This document shows, one piece after another, positions 45,621 through 59,941 of a DNA stretch of 64,000 nt. Source of the stretch: Onthophagus taurus (lineage: Eukaryota; Arthropoda; Insecta; Coleoptera; Scarabaeidae); NCBI RefSeq assembly GCF_036711975.1, contig NC_091967.1, positions 3,162,001 through 3,226,000 of the forward strand. The letters run 5' to 3'. Each line of letters starts with the position of its first letter. The first letter of the stretch is position 1. The notes beneath the pieces were generated by a model. That model did no database searches and was not told the DNA's origin. It worked only from the letters and a program-made list of their open reading frames with translations. The position numbers and the translations under genes are program-made.

Positions 45621-48479
45621 ACCCAACTTATTTCTGCTGATACTTTATGGTGTTGTTATAGCATAACTTCAACTCACTGTGCACTATCTAGGTGGAATTG
45701 CGATAATTTTGTGCAGTCTACTTCCGAGTTAAATTGAGGAATTCTAATATTGAGATCGAACGAATTTGGTTTCGATGTATCCCGAAGAGTTGAGTTTCAC
45801 CTGCATATAATTGAGATAAACGTTCGCCGCCGCCACCGTCGCCTTATTTATGTTAATTGTGTTATTTATGCGTTTTGAAAGTTATTTTCGCGCACCGGGC
45901 CCGCGGGAAACGAACCGACCTATAATTGGCCCGGTGGATTATCATCATTTCCAACATGGAGTCGGCAAATTGAGACGCGAATTAACCGCGATCATTAAAA
46001 TAAATTAATTGGTCGCCGATAAGACTTTCTCCTAGTAGTGACACATAATCGTTCGTTTATTATTAATTTATATTTAAAACTAACCGAACGAGGATTGGCG
46101 GTGACTTGGCCCGAGCTTCCAATCTTTAAACGACCCGGCTTCGTGTCTAACTTTCTTCTATCTGATCAATAATACTAACGTTTAATTAATTACTTATTGA
46201 CGGACCGACTATTAATAAAGTGTGTAATATAATAGCTTATTGAGAGAGATTAACGTAATGTGAACTGGGATTTCTTTGACCATATAAAGACAAATATTGT
46301 TATTAACGGATAAGGAAACCTATAAATTTTTCAATTTATGACATTTACAGTTTTTCCATTTAGCAATACCACCGTAAATAGTTATGGTAAGTTTGATACT
46401 TTTAGAAATACTGCATTTATTCGAACTAACACTAGAGACCTAAAACTAGAAATATTATGGTTTAGCCGTCGCTAAACCCAAAGGTTTCTTGTTGTAGATC
46501 TAGTGTTAATTGTAGTGAGCCCGTCGTTTGTTCGTTAAAATAAACGATTTAAAAGTTGAAATTGGTATTTCTCGATGTGGGCTGTGTCACTGCTAATAAT
46601 TTCTACAACGAAGAATAGACTAACATTTGTGGTGACAACTGCTACTGGCGGTGGGTGTCGAACAACCCACGCGATGCTTTCAGTAGGAAATACCTTTTAT
46701 TGCGTTTGTTCGGCCGTAGCGAATTATTGCTACCGGTACGTCTATAAATAGATATGGATTCACCATAATTGAATTTTTTTATGCTTAACACAAAGTTTAA
46801 TTTGTTCGGTATTTGTGGAATGTCCTGGTTTTGGTTAGGTGAGTACATTGCCAAGTGCAAGAACGATTGTGCCACGGCAACTAAACCATGTTCATATATG
46901 GTGGACAACGACGGCGGCACATATTCGTCTTGTTGAATGTTTCCTACATTTTCGCAAGCAGTTTCAAGACGAAGAGAGGTTAATTATTGCCAATAAACGC
47001 GGAACAGGCGTTCGGTATGTGCCGCGACACAGTGAACTTTATTCCGAGGAAACGGCAATTAGCTTTTGCCGGCCTCTCGACGAGGCAGTTCCCCATTTTC
47101 TAAGGCGACGGTCTGGATTTGCGCAATCGCTAAAATTCCTTTGGAATTGCGCGGCGCTTGTGAACGTCCATCGCCGTTGTCGTCGTCCGCAAACAAGTTG
47201 CGTGCTGTTTTCATTTCTTTCAAGATGCAGGGGATAATTAGGTGTATGTCCGGTTTACAAAAATCCTACTACTTTTAGTGTTACTTTAAGTAACACGCGC
47301 CAATCCTAATATGAATCAAGTAAATTATGAAAACTGTCAACATAAACTAATAATAACGTCTAAACATAATCTCGGATTGGTGTGTATACTTTTTGTTGTG
47401 GTAATAAAATCCTATATGCATAAACGAACCCGTGTATGGCAGGCTTTGTGAACGTTGAAAGCAACAACACGAATGTTTACCTATATAAAAAATACGAGCT
47501 GTTTAGTATTTACCCGCAGTTATAGAAAGTAATCAATAAATTAAGAAATATTCGAAATTAATGGTATAGTTCTCGGTTTTGTTCGCAAAGCGGTTATAAT
47601 TAAGAACTGTTTCTAGCGGCGTCGAACTGTACAAGACAAAAATCGTAAATAGAGCGCCTTTCTCGGTTGCTTGTCTTCGTAATTAGGAGCATAGAAAGCA
47701 TAGAACGAAATAATTAATTCCGCTAATTACCGCGCATGCGGGGAGACAATAAAAGCAGCCACGTGTGGTCTAGGTTTAACCGATTGCCCTATATTTCCTC
47801 TCCTCTGTATACTGTTTCAGCAGAATCAATCGTCCGCGTTTACAAAACATTAATTGTCTCCTCAATATAGAAGTCAAATTTATATCGGTTATAAAAACCG
47901 CTAATTGAAATCGCAAAGTCCCAGTCGATTGTTGTTTATTAACCTAATAACCTTGATCGTGGTTTGGACGTGTCATTTGATGAAACTGCAGACTGATTAT
48001 TATGATAACGTTTTAGTTTTCGTTTGTAATGTCAGCATTTTTTTAATCCTATTTTTTGCGTAAGTTTACTGCCGTGAATATGACTCACTTTCGGTAGCAT
48101 TCGTAAACTGCTACTGAAAAGCTATTTTAACTATACGATTATGCTTTTACGATTGTTCTTAAATGATTCCACGCATTGAAACTATAAATTAGAAATAAAT
48201 AGACTTTGAAATTTTAAACGGTGAATTTATTTGGATTAGGTAAGATCAGTGATGGGCGCTGGGTAAATACCAGGCGGGTAGGTATTTATAAAATGGGTAT
48301 TTATCTGGGTATTTACCCCGGCTGAGGGTAAATACCCAAACAGTACATATAAAAGTGATACAAGTAAAAATATAACAGATTCGGACAAAAATGTAGAGGA
48401 ACATGATGAAATGAGCGTTGAAGACGAGGAATTGTCAACGATCGAAGACGTATTATAATCAGGTAACCACTGCTCATTC

Positions 48480-48780
48480 TTCATTCTTGCGACGATGATC
48501 CGCCCAGTTTCACTTGAGCTTTGCCACAATGTTGACCGCATCATTTACGCCAGTTCTTCGTAGGTCTTCATTTCGTATGTGGTCCGTCAGGGTTACACCC
48601 AGCATCGACCTCTCCATCTTTCTTTGCGTTACTTTGGGCCTCCTGGTAATGGCCACCGTTAATGTTAAAGTTGCGGAACCGTATGTCATAACCAAAGGAA
48701 GCACGCATGATTGAAAACCTTTCTTTTCAAACATACAGGAGTATCGCTCATGAAGATGTCTCTAAGTTTTCTGTAGGCTG
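48480..48780 (-). mobile_element. RTE LINE C-terminal fragment inside hAT copy 1
   Basis: The minus-strand frame reads YGSATLTLTVAITRRPKVTQ, RKMERSMLGVTLTDHIRNED and LRRTGVNDAVNIVAKLK, the conserved region after the RT core in RTE LINEs. Truncated at both sides. Confidence 0.75.
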
Positions 48781-49239
48781 CCCATCCGAGTATCATCCTT
48801 CTGTTTAGTTCGCTTGTTTGACAGGTTACAACCTGAATAAAAGAAGAAGAATAATAAGATCTTAAACAAACTGCTTAATTTTCAATTGGAAATCAACAAT
48901 CTCATGGATCTTGGAATCTTGGATTTGATGGAAGTGCAATATGACTAGAAAAGAATCAAACAAGAATTAATGAAGCACAGATACTGAATTTAGTCATTAA
49001 TATTAGACTGATACTCAATTCAGGACATTTAAAGTTGTTTTTCAAGCATTAAAGAAATCATTAAATATTTTCGAAGAGTATTACGTAAAGGAGAATGGTC
49101 GGTAGTGAAAATATAAACTTTTCCGAAATATATGTACACTTAAAGCTAATAACACCAGGAATGTGTATACATTTGTTAGACAGTTAAAACAAAGGCACAA
49201 ATCGCACGTAGCTCTATGCTGAGATGGAACAGGAAAAAT

Positions 49240-49522
49240 AATATGTGATAGTGAAATGAATGACATTTGGAAAAATTATTTTCCAAACCTGTTAAGCATA
49301 GAAACTGATTTGGAAATAGACAGCAGTCCGTCACACCAAAGAAAGGATAGCGTCATGGAACCTATATCAATTAGTGAGGTTCAAAACGCAATCACTGCGT
49401 CAAAACATGGAAAGGCATCAGAGATTAATGACATACCATCGAAAGTATTCAAGATAGAAGTATTCATTATCACCAATATTGATGTTAGAGCTTGGAACAA
49501 GATTTGTCCTAAATTTTGTTGA
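49240..49522 (+). mobile_element. LINE RT N-terminal fragment (+)
   Basis: The frame reads MNDIWKNYFPNLL, then PISISEVQNAITASKHGKAS and EINDIPSKVFK. It parallels the LINE RT opening block (EEV..AI..LK.GKA.G.D.IP). It is opposite in orientation to the other LINE pieces in this element. Confidence 0.55.
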
Positions 49523-49850
49523 TATTTAGCCCGACTCAGTTGCATACTTCAGCATCAGTTTCATCTCTCCAAGACTATCCGAAATAAGGACTATGTCGTC
49601 CGCGTAGCGCAAATTACTTAGGTATTGCCATCAATGTTTATACCTTTTTGGGTCCAATCCAGTTGTTTAAATGCACTCTCCAGGACTGTGATGAACAATT
49701 TGGGTTCAACATTATATTGCCTTGTCTTACCCCACGCCCAATGAGTATTCGGTCAATAGTTTCATGCAATTTTACCGTCATTGTAGCATTTTTGTAAATG
49801 TATAATAAATAAGTTTGGTGTATCGATAATGGACTCTGCATTCTTGAAGT
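49500..49850 (-). mobile_element. RTE RT core fragment inside hAT copy 1
   Basis: The minus strand reads LYIYKNATMTVKLHETIDRI, then LIGRGVRQGN, and after a frame change LSNLRYADDIVLISDSLGEM. These are the RVRQGD-type and YADD catalytic blocks of RTE reverse transcriptase. Frameshifted and inactive. Confidence 0.75.
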
Positions 49851-51975
49851 ACTTGTAAAACTGCCATCAACTCAATTTAAATCAAATTTTATAAATACCT
49901 CTAAATACCCATCTTGGGTAAATACCTCCGGGTATATATCCAGGGAATTTTCCTTTGAAACAAATACCCGGGTATTTAACAACACTGGGTAAGATCGACG
50001 TGTTATGTATATATTCTTTGTATGATCAAGGCCGTGCTACTTCCTTCTTGGGATTATAGTTCTCATTGATTATGGCACCTAGATTTTTGATATGATATAT
50101 CCACATATAACCATCAACTTTGGAGGATCTAGCGGATATGGGAGAATATAGTGAAATACTTCCTATGTTTTAAGAATGAAAATTATTAAGTCATCGTATT
50201 ATTAGAATTCAAAAAATCAGGTGCTCATAAACGTTTATACAACTGCGTAGTGTCATTCGATGTTCTTCTAGAACTAATAATCAGTACATATTCGGTGACA
50301 ATACCATTTCGGTTCAAGATAATGTTAATCTCATATATCCAGATAAGTAAGTCCGTATACATAATGTAGCGGTCACATTACTATGTTCGGAAGTTATCTA
50401 CACTTTCCACTACTCTCACATACTCCTGAAGATTGCCATCAAGACTCACCTTCGGCAAATTCGTTTCGCTTAAAAGCCGAACATGATGTCGTCCTGTCAA
50501 TTATATTGAAAAATTTCATCCGAATGCAATTTTATACCGCACCCAGGTGCAGAGTTTATTTCTCACGGGTTTGTGTCGTATCTGATGGGATCATTTTTAA
50601 TATGGTAGGGTTTAGTTGCATGAGCGAAAGTTCTATGTAGAAATTTTCTATTACATTAGAAGAGATTGAGAGCTTAAAAAAGGTTATGTAATGGAAATTA
50701 ATTATCGGCAAATTAAAAGTGATTCGATACGCATTTGAATAATTATTTGTGGTGTCATAAAATATTAGAGGTAAGTCTAATTATAATAGACTCTTTAACA
50801 CATTTAAACGTTAATGTCAGCGAATAACCTATAGTTCTAAAAATAACTTTTAAAAATCGACTCGTTGCGGAAATTCGACCTCGGCATGAATCATCCCTGT
50901 AATCCACGCCGTGAATGTGGGACACCGCGAACTATAGTGAGGAAGAGCAGGGAGAAGTTATTGTTAGCATGACAATGCCGCACAAGAGTTATTTATAAAT
51001 TAAATACTAGTTATCTGACCGTGTCGACATAGCGAATGTTTCCATTCTTGTTTTAAACGTGGTAGCTAATAATAATAATATCCCAGAGAAAATTGCGAAT
51101 TGAGAATTTTTTTTCAACATTGATTCGAGATGTGCGGAACTTTGGTTGAACCAATGGGCGACGGGAAATAATTAAGGTTGGACTCAAAACGGAGGTGTAG
51201 TAGAAAGTGGTTTCTAAGCCGCTAAAATAATTAGAATGCATACGCCTCACTCCCTCGACAACAATCGTGCTTTCAAATCATAATTACAGCTCAGTATGCG
51301 CGATGTGCCAGATGATACAGATGGGCAAATGAATGCACAATGAAAGTTGACTGGCTTTGTCTTTTTTTTTTCTTAGCGGATCGTGCATTTAAATTAGACA
51401 TACTAATTTCGATTTTTTAAATTTTCAAATCATTTATTTTTCTGGTCAACTTCCTCAATATTCGAATCCTACGCCTGCCTCATTATCTTTTATTCGGAGC
51501 ACTCGGGGTTCATAAAACGCATCTCTCTCTTAATATACGTGGAAACATCGACGCCTATCTCGTTTAATGGTCAATAACACCGGCAACTAATGCAATACGA
51601 GACCGATTTATGAGTCATAACGTTGTGCGCTCGAGTCCGAGAGAACGGCGGAGTCTTTTTCGCGACCGTTTAGTCGTCTAGTGTGTGACCTGAGCATTAG
51701 GAGGTGTTATTTACGCGACCGGTCAATTACGCATTAGGGGGCATTATTTACGAGATTTTATGAACGCAGGAAGTAAAGTAACGGTAGCGGTTTCCGTCGT
51801 TATGAGCGTGTACAGTTTGTCCGGGATGCTGAGATTTGAGTCGGTGGTCGTGCTGTGTGGATTGCGTAAACCACGGCAGGCGGATGTTCTACGGTTATCG
51901 TAGTATATGTAATCTTGTCAACTAGTACTAGTACTCTTGCCGTTTAATTAACGATCGAATCATTTTTGTTTTTAG

Positions 51976-52033
51976 TTGACCACAAATGGCTGAAGATGGC
52001 GAATTGTCGGGGAAACAACTTAAAAAGGCACAG
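51976..52033 (+). CDS. First coding exon of an unidentified long-intron gene
   Basis: TTTTTGTTTTTAG|TTGACCACAA then ATG at 51986. The exon codes MAEDGELSGKQLKKAQ and ends CACAG|GTAAGT in phase 0. The acceptor tract, Kozak-like ACAAATG and perfect donor make this a credible exon although it is only 58 nt. No continuation was found in the remaining 12 kb, so the next exon lies beyond the window or is too short to see. I do not recognise the protein. Introns over 8 and 12 kb in a region of short-intron genes suggest a developmentally regulated locus. Confidence 0.6.
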
Positions 52034-54558
52034 GTAAGTGTATGACTCAACAAGTTTAGAATAGCAAAGTGTTTCGATGTCTGGTGAGATGCTAAAATGA
52101 GTTATGGTGTTTAGCGTGTTTTCATCTCTGTTGTCTCGGCGTGGAATGAACTGGTTTTCTAAGAGCGCGTGCAGCCACGTTGAGGATCAGTGTTCCCACC
52201 TCCGCAAACGATTCTTTCTTTTTTAGCGTCTGCCCATATACGCTTACTTCCTACGGTTAGAAACACTTCAAAACAAAAGGAAACAAAACAAAATAATGTT
52301 GATTTATGACTTTATTTCTTTTTAAATTCAACGAAAGTTTATCGTATTGATTCTTTTAAACACTTCTAACTGCATAAAACGTAATTCGAGAAGTACCACA
52401 GCGCGGGTGGTCAATGATGGCACATTATACCAGTTGGTATAACGCTACGGTAACGTTGCGGCGCTCATTAATTCCATTATCATATTAATACGGTAACGCG
52501 TTACAAAGGACACCGCAATAATCGCGTCATTACAGTCATTAGGTGGAATTGAATTACAAATGATGCGACACCTTCGCGTTGCATCCGCGACCGTGACTTG
52601 TTCTTTTACAAGACACACCTTTTGATTCTTCCATCTGATTCGTGTAGAGTATTTACTCCAAAAGAGATTTTTAGATTGGTTTCAGATCGGTAATTGCACA
52701 TCGTGCAACCCAACGCTCCTCCCACTTGACGTCGTTTCCGCCGTTTGGCACGCGATGGCAGTTAAAATTTATACGACCAGTGTTTATGAAACAAGTAAAT
52801 CCTGCACGAAACTATGGTCATTCGACGAAAATAGCAGTGCTACGCGGTAATATAGTCTGTAACCGGCCACGACAGCCGTAAAGCTGTACCTTAACGACAT
52901 TACCCGTGCTATAAGCCGGAGACAATGGCTACCAGAATTGAATGACCGAAGAATTGCAGTACGAACACTTTGGGAATATTTTTATGGCTGTCACATAAAT
53001 GTTCAGATTCTTTAAGGATGCTATTATATATGTAAATACCACATACTCCTTTATAACTGATTGATTGTACTCCCTTAACTCATGTCATAAACTTTTCTTG
53101 GAAACTTATTGTGCGTAGAAGCCGTCCATTAAATTAGTGGTTATTAGACCACACGAACTACCGTAACATAACATATATAGCCTGTTCACATTTAGTTCTA
53201 AATGGTGTTTCGTTGATTCGGGGAGGTCGCCGATTTTACACGGTCTTCACGTCTTAAAATATGTTGGTTCCTTTACTATAAATAAACAATGGGTTCAATG
53301 AATCCGTTTCCATCAACCTCCTCGTATGTATGATTTCGTTCACGAGAGTCAAAATCTTGTCTATTACGCAAAATTCTATGAAGTAATCTAATGATAGATA
53401 TTTTTACCTGAATTTAGCTTGTTTTCTTTTTTCTTGACTTTCGAAACACTTTTCGGAGTAGGATTATATATAATAATTGTTATTGTAAACGCCACTTTCG
53501 AGAGGTATATTTGAAAGTAATCTAAATATCAAGGTTTGGTTTGAAGGTGTTTTCCTCATTGTTATTTTGGAGTGTGATTGACACTATATCGGATAACACT
53601 CTTTTGCTTAATTAATTGGGCTTAGTTCTTCTACCCAATTAATTGAATAAATTTTACTTTCCGTATGTTGTTTAAGTACAAGCGATTAAACTGTCCCCTA
53701 ACCTGATAAACGTACTCATGAAAACCGTTCCAAATACCCAATAAGTGGAACTGCGAGGTGAAACCCGAAAATAACTGCGAGTCTAAATCTTGACAAAAAA
53801 GGCGCCGACGTTAACTTTCGGTAAAGCTCTCAGATAATCGTTGAAGATAACAAATTGGTCGATGTATTGGTAAAAGCGTAGCAGCAATAAACCGAGAATC
53901 GTGAACTTTCTTTTTCAGTTAAAAATTGAAGAATACAAGAAACTCTATCTATTTTTGTTGGTATCTAGGCCACGGTGACATTGAGGTACGTAAAAAATCA
54001 CCTGCTACACACGGCACGTGTCGGTTAAAAAAGAATACCATCAAATTTACAAGAGGACAAAAAGTCTCATTTTTCAATTACAGTCGAAGTGAAACCGCCG
54101 CCGGGTGTGAGTCGTTCGAAAATTGATTGTTTACACCGAATGCGTAGGTTCGATTAATTTTCAGCAAATTGGATGAGTTTGCATAAATATTTGACGGGGA
54201 ACAAATTGGTAAAAGTCAAGGTTATTTTAAACTATTACATTGAATTGAATGTATACATTTATTTTGGGTACTTTATTTAACTTTGTTGTGTAAAAAATAT
54301 ATTTATTCAATTAAATTTGTTTATATTTTTTCTAACATACAAATGATACTTTACTTTGAAACTTTTATGTATTTATTTATTTATATAGTTATTTTTATTT
54401 TTCTTTCGCATTACCTAGATTTACCATTTAATATCTTTTGTGTTAATTATGTCCTCCTTTCCTTTAATTGCCGCAGTTTTTGATTCAAGTAGTTGTTTAT
54501 TCAACTTTGATTACCAAGTTAGTAGCCGATTCTTCGACTTAATGGTATTTATGTTCTA
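52034..54558 (+). other. Start of the second long intron
   Basis: No convincing exon or mobile element. Moderate GC patches at 52400-52950 with short CpG-containing stretches could be regulatory. Nothing else is seen. Confidence 0.35.
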
Positions 54559-55740
54559 TACAGGGTGTTTCGGTGACTCGGGGAACAAATTTAACCACAT
54601 ATACTAGAGTGAAAATGATGACGATTCATGTAAAAAAAATTAATAAAAGTCTTCAAATTTCAAAGATACAGGCCATCAAAGTTAAGAAATTTTAACACAT
54701 TTTTCCAAATATCTTAAACACTATTTACAGTAAAGCGCTGAAATTTGGTACAGTATAAATCAATGTGATGTAAAATCGTTAGGCAATTTATGAGTTGGAT
54801 CGGTCCGCGGGAACATTACTATACAGGCTGTTCCTAAAGTTTGTTTGCTCAGAACTTTTTTATCACATCATAACCCTACATTTATTTTTGCAGTTTCTAA
54901 TAGTAAATTTAGTTTAGAAACTTTTATTACTCTTAGATATTATTGATAAAAATCACCGTTTTTGCGTTAAATGCAAAAATGTTGGGTTCCGATTTCAATA
55001 ATAGCACTAAAAAAAAATCTAAGTTTTTGAACATTTCCTTTAGTATTTTTTATTACTTGTCTTGTAATTTTATGTCCCTTTTTTATTATTCCTGTTAGTG
55101 TTGTCGTTTTTTTGTTTATTTTTTGTTCATTGTTAATTTATTCTTTTTGCATTCTTTTATTAAACCAACTAAAACAAATTAAAAATGTGATTTAGCTAAA
55201 TCTACACTTGGACATGTTGCATACATATTAGTTATGACAGCTCAGTTCGATTTTCACTTGTCATTGCCAATTCAGATTATTTATTTATTTATTTTTTAGT
55301 GTTATTGAATTCGGAACCTAACATTTTTGCAGTTAATACGAAAACGGTGGTTTTTATCAATATTCTTTAAGAGTGATAAAAGTTTTTAAACTAAATTTAC
55401 TATTAAAAACTGCAAAAATAAATGTAGGGTTTTGATAGAAGAAAAAAGTTCTGATCAAACAAACTAACAGCCTGTATAGCATTGTTCCCGCGTACCGATC
55501 CAACTCAAAAATTGCCTAGTGATTTTACGTGATATTAGTTTACACTATACCAAATTTTAACGCTTTACCATAAATAGTGTTTAAGATATTTAGAAAAATG
55601 TGTTAAAATTTCCTAACTTTGATGGCCTGTATCTTTACAATTTGAGGACTTTTACTAATTTTTTTTTACATGAATCGTTATCATTTTTACTCTAGTATAT
55701 GTGGTTACATTTGTTCCCTGAGTCACTGAAACACCCTGTA
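54559..55740. mobile_element. Nested long palindrome with TACAGGG ends
   Basis: A 1,182-bp palindrome. The outer ends are TACAGGGTGTTTCGGTGACT and its inverse, flanked by TA. An inner pair (TACAGGCTGTTCCTAAAG at ~54823 and its inverse ending ~55477) repeats the terminal motif, so the structure is a palindrome inside a palindrome, like the element at 20660-22002 but with different arm sequence. Non-coding. Confidence 0.75.
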
Positions 55741-58700
55741 TATTAACGTTGAATTAAAGTAAGATTATAAAGGAACATTTCTATAGAAAATAGAATAAAA
55801 AGTTGTGGTACCTACCTAGATAGTTTATTAAAACGTTGAGTAACTTTGAAATGGTACAGTTCGGTTTCAATACAGCGATATTGCGTCATTGTTAAAACCA
55901 CGCACCATTACGTAGTACAAACGTACTATTTGCATGGTACTAAATCCCATTTCTGGAGACTTTCCACAACTCAGATTTCCGTAAGCGCTCCGCTTGAGTA
56001 TTATTAAATTATATTACGTTGTCATATTATGCAAATAGACTGGCAATTAGGTGCGGTTTTTAGTGGTCGGCTCGTGCGGAGCGAGCCGTCATTTTCCTAC
56101 GTCAACGTCAAACTAATGTGACATTACTACGTTGCACGAATGTTTGCATAGTTCGTGGTATGCTGTAGTATACGCGCATTATCCGCATTACGTAACGGAA
56201 TCTTTGCCTCCGGTATAGAATACGTTATTATGCGTGATGGCGTCGTTTCTCTGTTTTATCTGAGAGATGATGAGTAAACGCGCCGTGAAACATGAGCTTT
56301 TCAATTCATTACTTTAATACTAATTTCGCTATTATGTTAATGTTCATAAATAACGGTTATCTTGTATAGATATTCTTTGGTAAACAATGTGTTAAGCCAA
56401 CGGCACATGGTTGAATATATTACAGTCGCTGTAGCAAGGGCACGGTTCATCTTCGCCGCGAAATCTTCAATGAATAGCCGTGCCCGCGCCGTAAACTTAC
56501 CGTAAGACCATTCGGAATAAATCACCGATAGATAGGCCATCTAAGCGTCGCGACCCAAGTGGTCGTATCAATAAACGTGTATAAACTGCACAAACACTAT
56601 TCCGCAGACCAATAACCTACGTGTACGGCCCACATGGGCTCGTACACGAATTCGAAATCAATTCGTACTTCTTTACGCAAACGCGATTCTCGGAAGTTGC
56701 AGTTCCTCGTAGAATCTTGTAAGACACAAATCGTTCCGCATAAATTCCAACTGCGTGTTCGTCGTCAAGGCGAGGTTATCATTGAAATTGTATACCAAGA
56801 ATCGACCCCAATCAATTATATTATATTTTGTTCAACCTTAATTTTATCGATTTGTTATCTGGTTGACGCCACATTAGTTTTCGTGCTACGGGCAAGTATG
56901 TTGTTGAACTCGGAAATTTATTTCCTTAATCCCTTAAGGCTAATTCGGGGTGTAACAGCACTGCAATTGCACAACCAAACTGTAATTTTGATGCCCGTGG
57001 CGTCTTCCACTAAATTTGCATGTTTCGTTTACTTTATTTATGCGGTAGCCCGTTGCTCCCTAAGAATTGTAGAGTTACTTGCTCGTTGGGATGCAAATGC
57101 CTTCACGTTCCCAAGTAGTGACCGCTTCGGGCTGGGAACACCTTGTGACAGGTGCGTGAACGCACGTTCTGCACGTTCAGCTACAGATAACATCGGGCAT
57201 CGGTGGCTTTGTATTCAAATCACCCTGTGGCATTACGAAATTCCTCCTTTGTAGGCTTAAATTAAGCCGTAAATGGACCGAGATGTTTGAAAAATGGTCA
57301 AAAAGTGAAAGCGGTTCGTCACGTCCGATCGCTGAGATTGATGGGTGAGCAAATGGGCAATAACGTAAACGAGGAAAGATTCTCGCCAATTCGACGACCT
57401 GTTCGCAATGAAAGTTTTTTTTATATTAATTTCGATAGTTCGGGACAGCCGCAAGCTAACCAATCAGTAGGTTATTAACCGATTAATCTAAGCTTTCATT
57501 TTGTCCTGCGAAAATATCATGCGCGCCATTTCAAATAATGATTGGTTTTAATTTGTTGCTGCAAATTAGTTGCTTTCTAAAAAATTTTACCTTTTGAAAG
57601 ATCATCCTCTTGTTAAAGGAGAAATGTAAAAGTTCAAATTTGACAAATAATACCAAAATATCTAATAATTTTCTACGTGTGATATTTCATAAGACACGTG
57701 TATGTAATAAACGAGTTTATTGGGTGTGTCTCAGATGCTCTCTTTGAGTTTCAATGCTCTAGCGCAGCAAAAGGTAACGTTAAAGACGAATTGTCAACGT
57801 TTAACAGAGTGCATATTATGAAATACACTTTCGTTTCACAAAAGAAATTCTGGTGAAAACGTACACTGCCCAATAAAGTCTGGTTCTCGTGAGTACGGGC
57901 ACGTAGTACACCTTACATTGATGTTTTTCGATAAGCTCGGCAACAAATGCGGTAAATTTTCAATCATGTAAATGGGCTCTGATAAATATTTATGGGGTGG
58001 TGCCCTCTGGCTCCGCTGGAAATTATTCGGGTCTGGGCCAGGCCTCCTCCTCCCGATGTAAATCACGGAAATTGTGAAGACGGCGATCGTCGTGATCTCT
58101 CTACTGGGAGGCAGCGTGGATTTTTGATATCGTTCTATGAATTATTTATTCTGATTGAAGGCTGACATCGTGCGCGTTCTGTGACGTAAATTTGGATTTA
58201 TGGGTTGTTGAACCCGACATTCGGTTTTGTTGTGAAACCGACTGGATCGATAACGCACGACTTCGACTGTTGTTGTTGGTGTTGCCTTACTCTGTAAATA
58301 TCGATGAGTATAACATACACGACATGTTATAACTTTGTGAGATGTAAAATAGCTTTCTTTAACATCTTTGATCAGAATCAACGAAATTACATTTCTATTT
58401 TTAGACGTTACCTACTTAATTATTATATATGGTAATTTGGCAGGTCACCTTTGTTTCTTCCTGTTAAATTTGCGGCTTTCTTTTATGGGCTAAATAGGCG
58501 AGACGCGAGGAAAGTGGTCGGTACGTAAAAGTCTTCAAGTTTTATGTATGAAGATAGTTTTGCGACGATGGAAAGCGGCTTGCTGAAAGCGCCATTTGTC
58601 GGATATAAATGACTCGATTAATTTGCAGGTAAATGGGTGGTTCTTTTTGTATACCACCAACTGTGTTGTGTGCTATTGGATCTCATGCGATAATATCTGC

Positions 58701-59856
58701 CTCTGCAAATTTGCGTAAAACTCATAAATTATGATTTAATTGGGAAATTATTTCCGCATATTTATGCGATTTTTAAACTCTTAAAATGTCACAATATTGT
58801 TAATGCGTGAAGTAGAAATTACAAACGTTTATAGCTATGCAAATCTTAAATATTTTTAATAATTGCTTCCGCTCGTAAATAACCGACAGTCAACGGTGAG
58901 AAAAGCAATAAGGATATTAGTTATTTCGAGTAATAACCTGCCGATATGATTAATTTAATTAAATTGTCTTAGGATAGGATATATTATTTGATTGCCCCGA
59001 GCAAACCAATTGGAAATAAAGTCGTAATTCGCGCCGGTCGAAAAGCATTGCTCACAAATTTTGTTAGGAATAAATCCGTACAAGATAAACATGAATTATT
59101 ATTTGTTTAAACGAAACGGCGGTATTAGGTTGTTACTTGACCAACGAGGTAAAAGGAGGAAATTGATACGCGTTGACGCGCGCGTTAGCCACTTTCACAG
59201 CTGCGTTACACGGTGGTTAATTACAAAACGTGTCATTAAGTTATATTCACACTAAAAGTAGCTTGTAAAAATTGATCTTCTTTGAGAATTTTTCCTTTTA
59301 AATCGAAAGTTCTTTATTTGATTTTTATCGATTGAGATTAAACTCGATTTAAGCGTTAACAAGTAAGTACGGTAAGGATATTTTCGAAAAGTAGCGCAGT
59401 CTTATCGCCTGCGCCGAAATTAACGTCGCCCGTAAAAGTTTCGTCCATAAATCGCAAATTTTTATTATCAGGCCGGCCAGCATAAATATTCAATAAGATG
59501 GAGTCCAGCATCCCCTTCACTTATTAACGAGAAAGCTGCAATTATTCGACGCTGTAATTGCGAAGCACTGTATTCTTATGTTCCATATATAGATCGAAAT
59601 TCACCGCCTCTTCCAAGAAAAGTAGACTTTCAGGCACTGAAAAACAAACGTTTTCGTGTTGAAAGTCCAATTAATGTACCGAAGTGGATATTAAAAATGC
59701 TAATTTTAGCCAGAACGGTTTAAGCGGTTTAAGAAATTACAATTTGTTTTATCCGTTACAGTATAAAATAAATATTGAACTACTTTTATTTATAATTTAG
59801 CCTCAAATCGCCGAGGTCGCTTGCGGACGAGGTCCTGGATTTGATATATCCACACG
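55741..59856 (+). other. Long intron, no confirmed features
   Basis: Contains a 206-codon open frame (56634-57254, +) in a GC-balanced stretch. It has no recognisable domain and no codon or motif pattern that I trust, so it is not called as a gene. The stretches around 56040-56240 and 57480-58140 are GC-balanced and could be regulatory. No repeats stand out. Confidence 0.35.
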
Positions 59857-59941
59857 CAGTTATGGGAGCGGGGTAAATACCCGGGTATAATATCTATCCG
59901 GGTGTTTACCCCGGCCCAGGGTAAATAACCAAACAGTACAT

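Larger units (their letters stand above)
48247..49987. mobile_element. hAT-like element carrying RTE LINE pieces
   Basis: Bounded by CAGTGATGGGCGC on the left and, inverted, CAGTGTTGTTAAATACC on the right, with an exact 8-bp target duplication GGTAAGAT (48239-48246 and 49988-49995), a hAT signature. Subterminal regions are rich in GGGTAAATACC/GGTATTTACCC repeats. The interior has no intact transposase. A short frame (SDTSKNITDSDKNVEEHDEM) may be a transposase remnant. Three LINE scraps fill most of the rest. Confidence 0.8.
43530..51975 (+). other. Long intron (8.4 kb) with repeats
   Basis: Apart from the repeats listed separately it holds AGATGGCGC at 45159, GC-balanced non-coding patches (45800-46150, 46600-47250, 50850-51850) with only chance-like frames, and no RNA gene I can identify. 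The moderate GC of these patches beside AT-rich DNA would suit intronic enhancers. Confidence 0.35.

Noticed and set aside
46642-47278. Overlapping frames of 70-132 codons in the long intron
   Set aside because: Mutually overlapping on both strands in a GC-balanced block; nothing protein-like.
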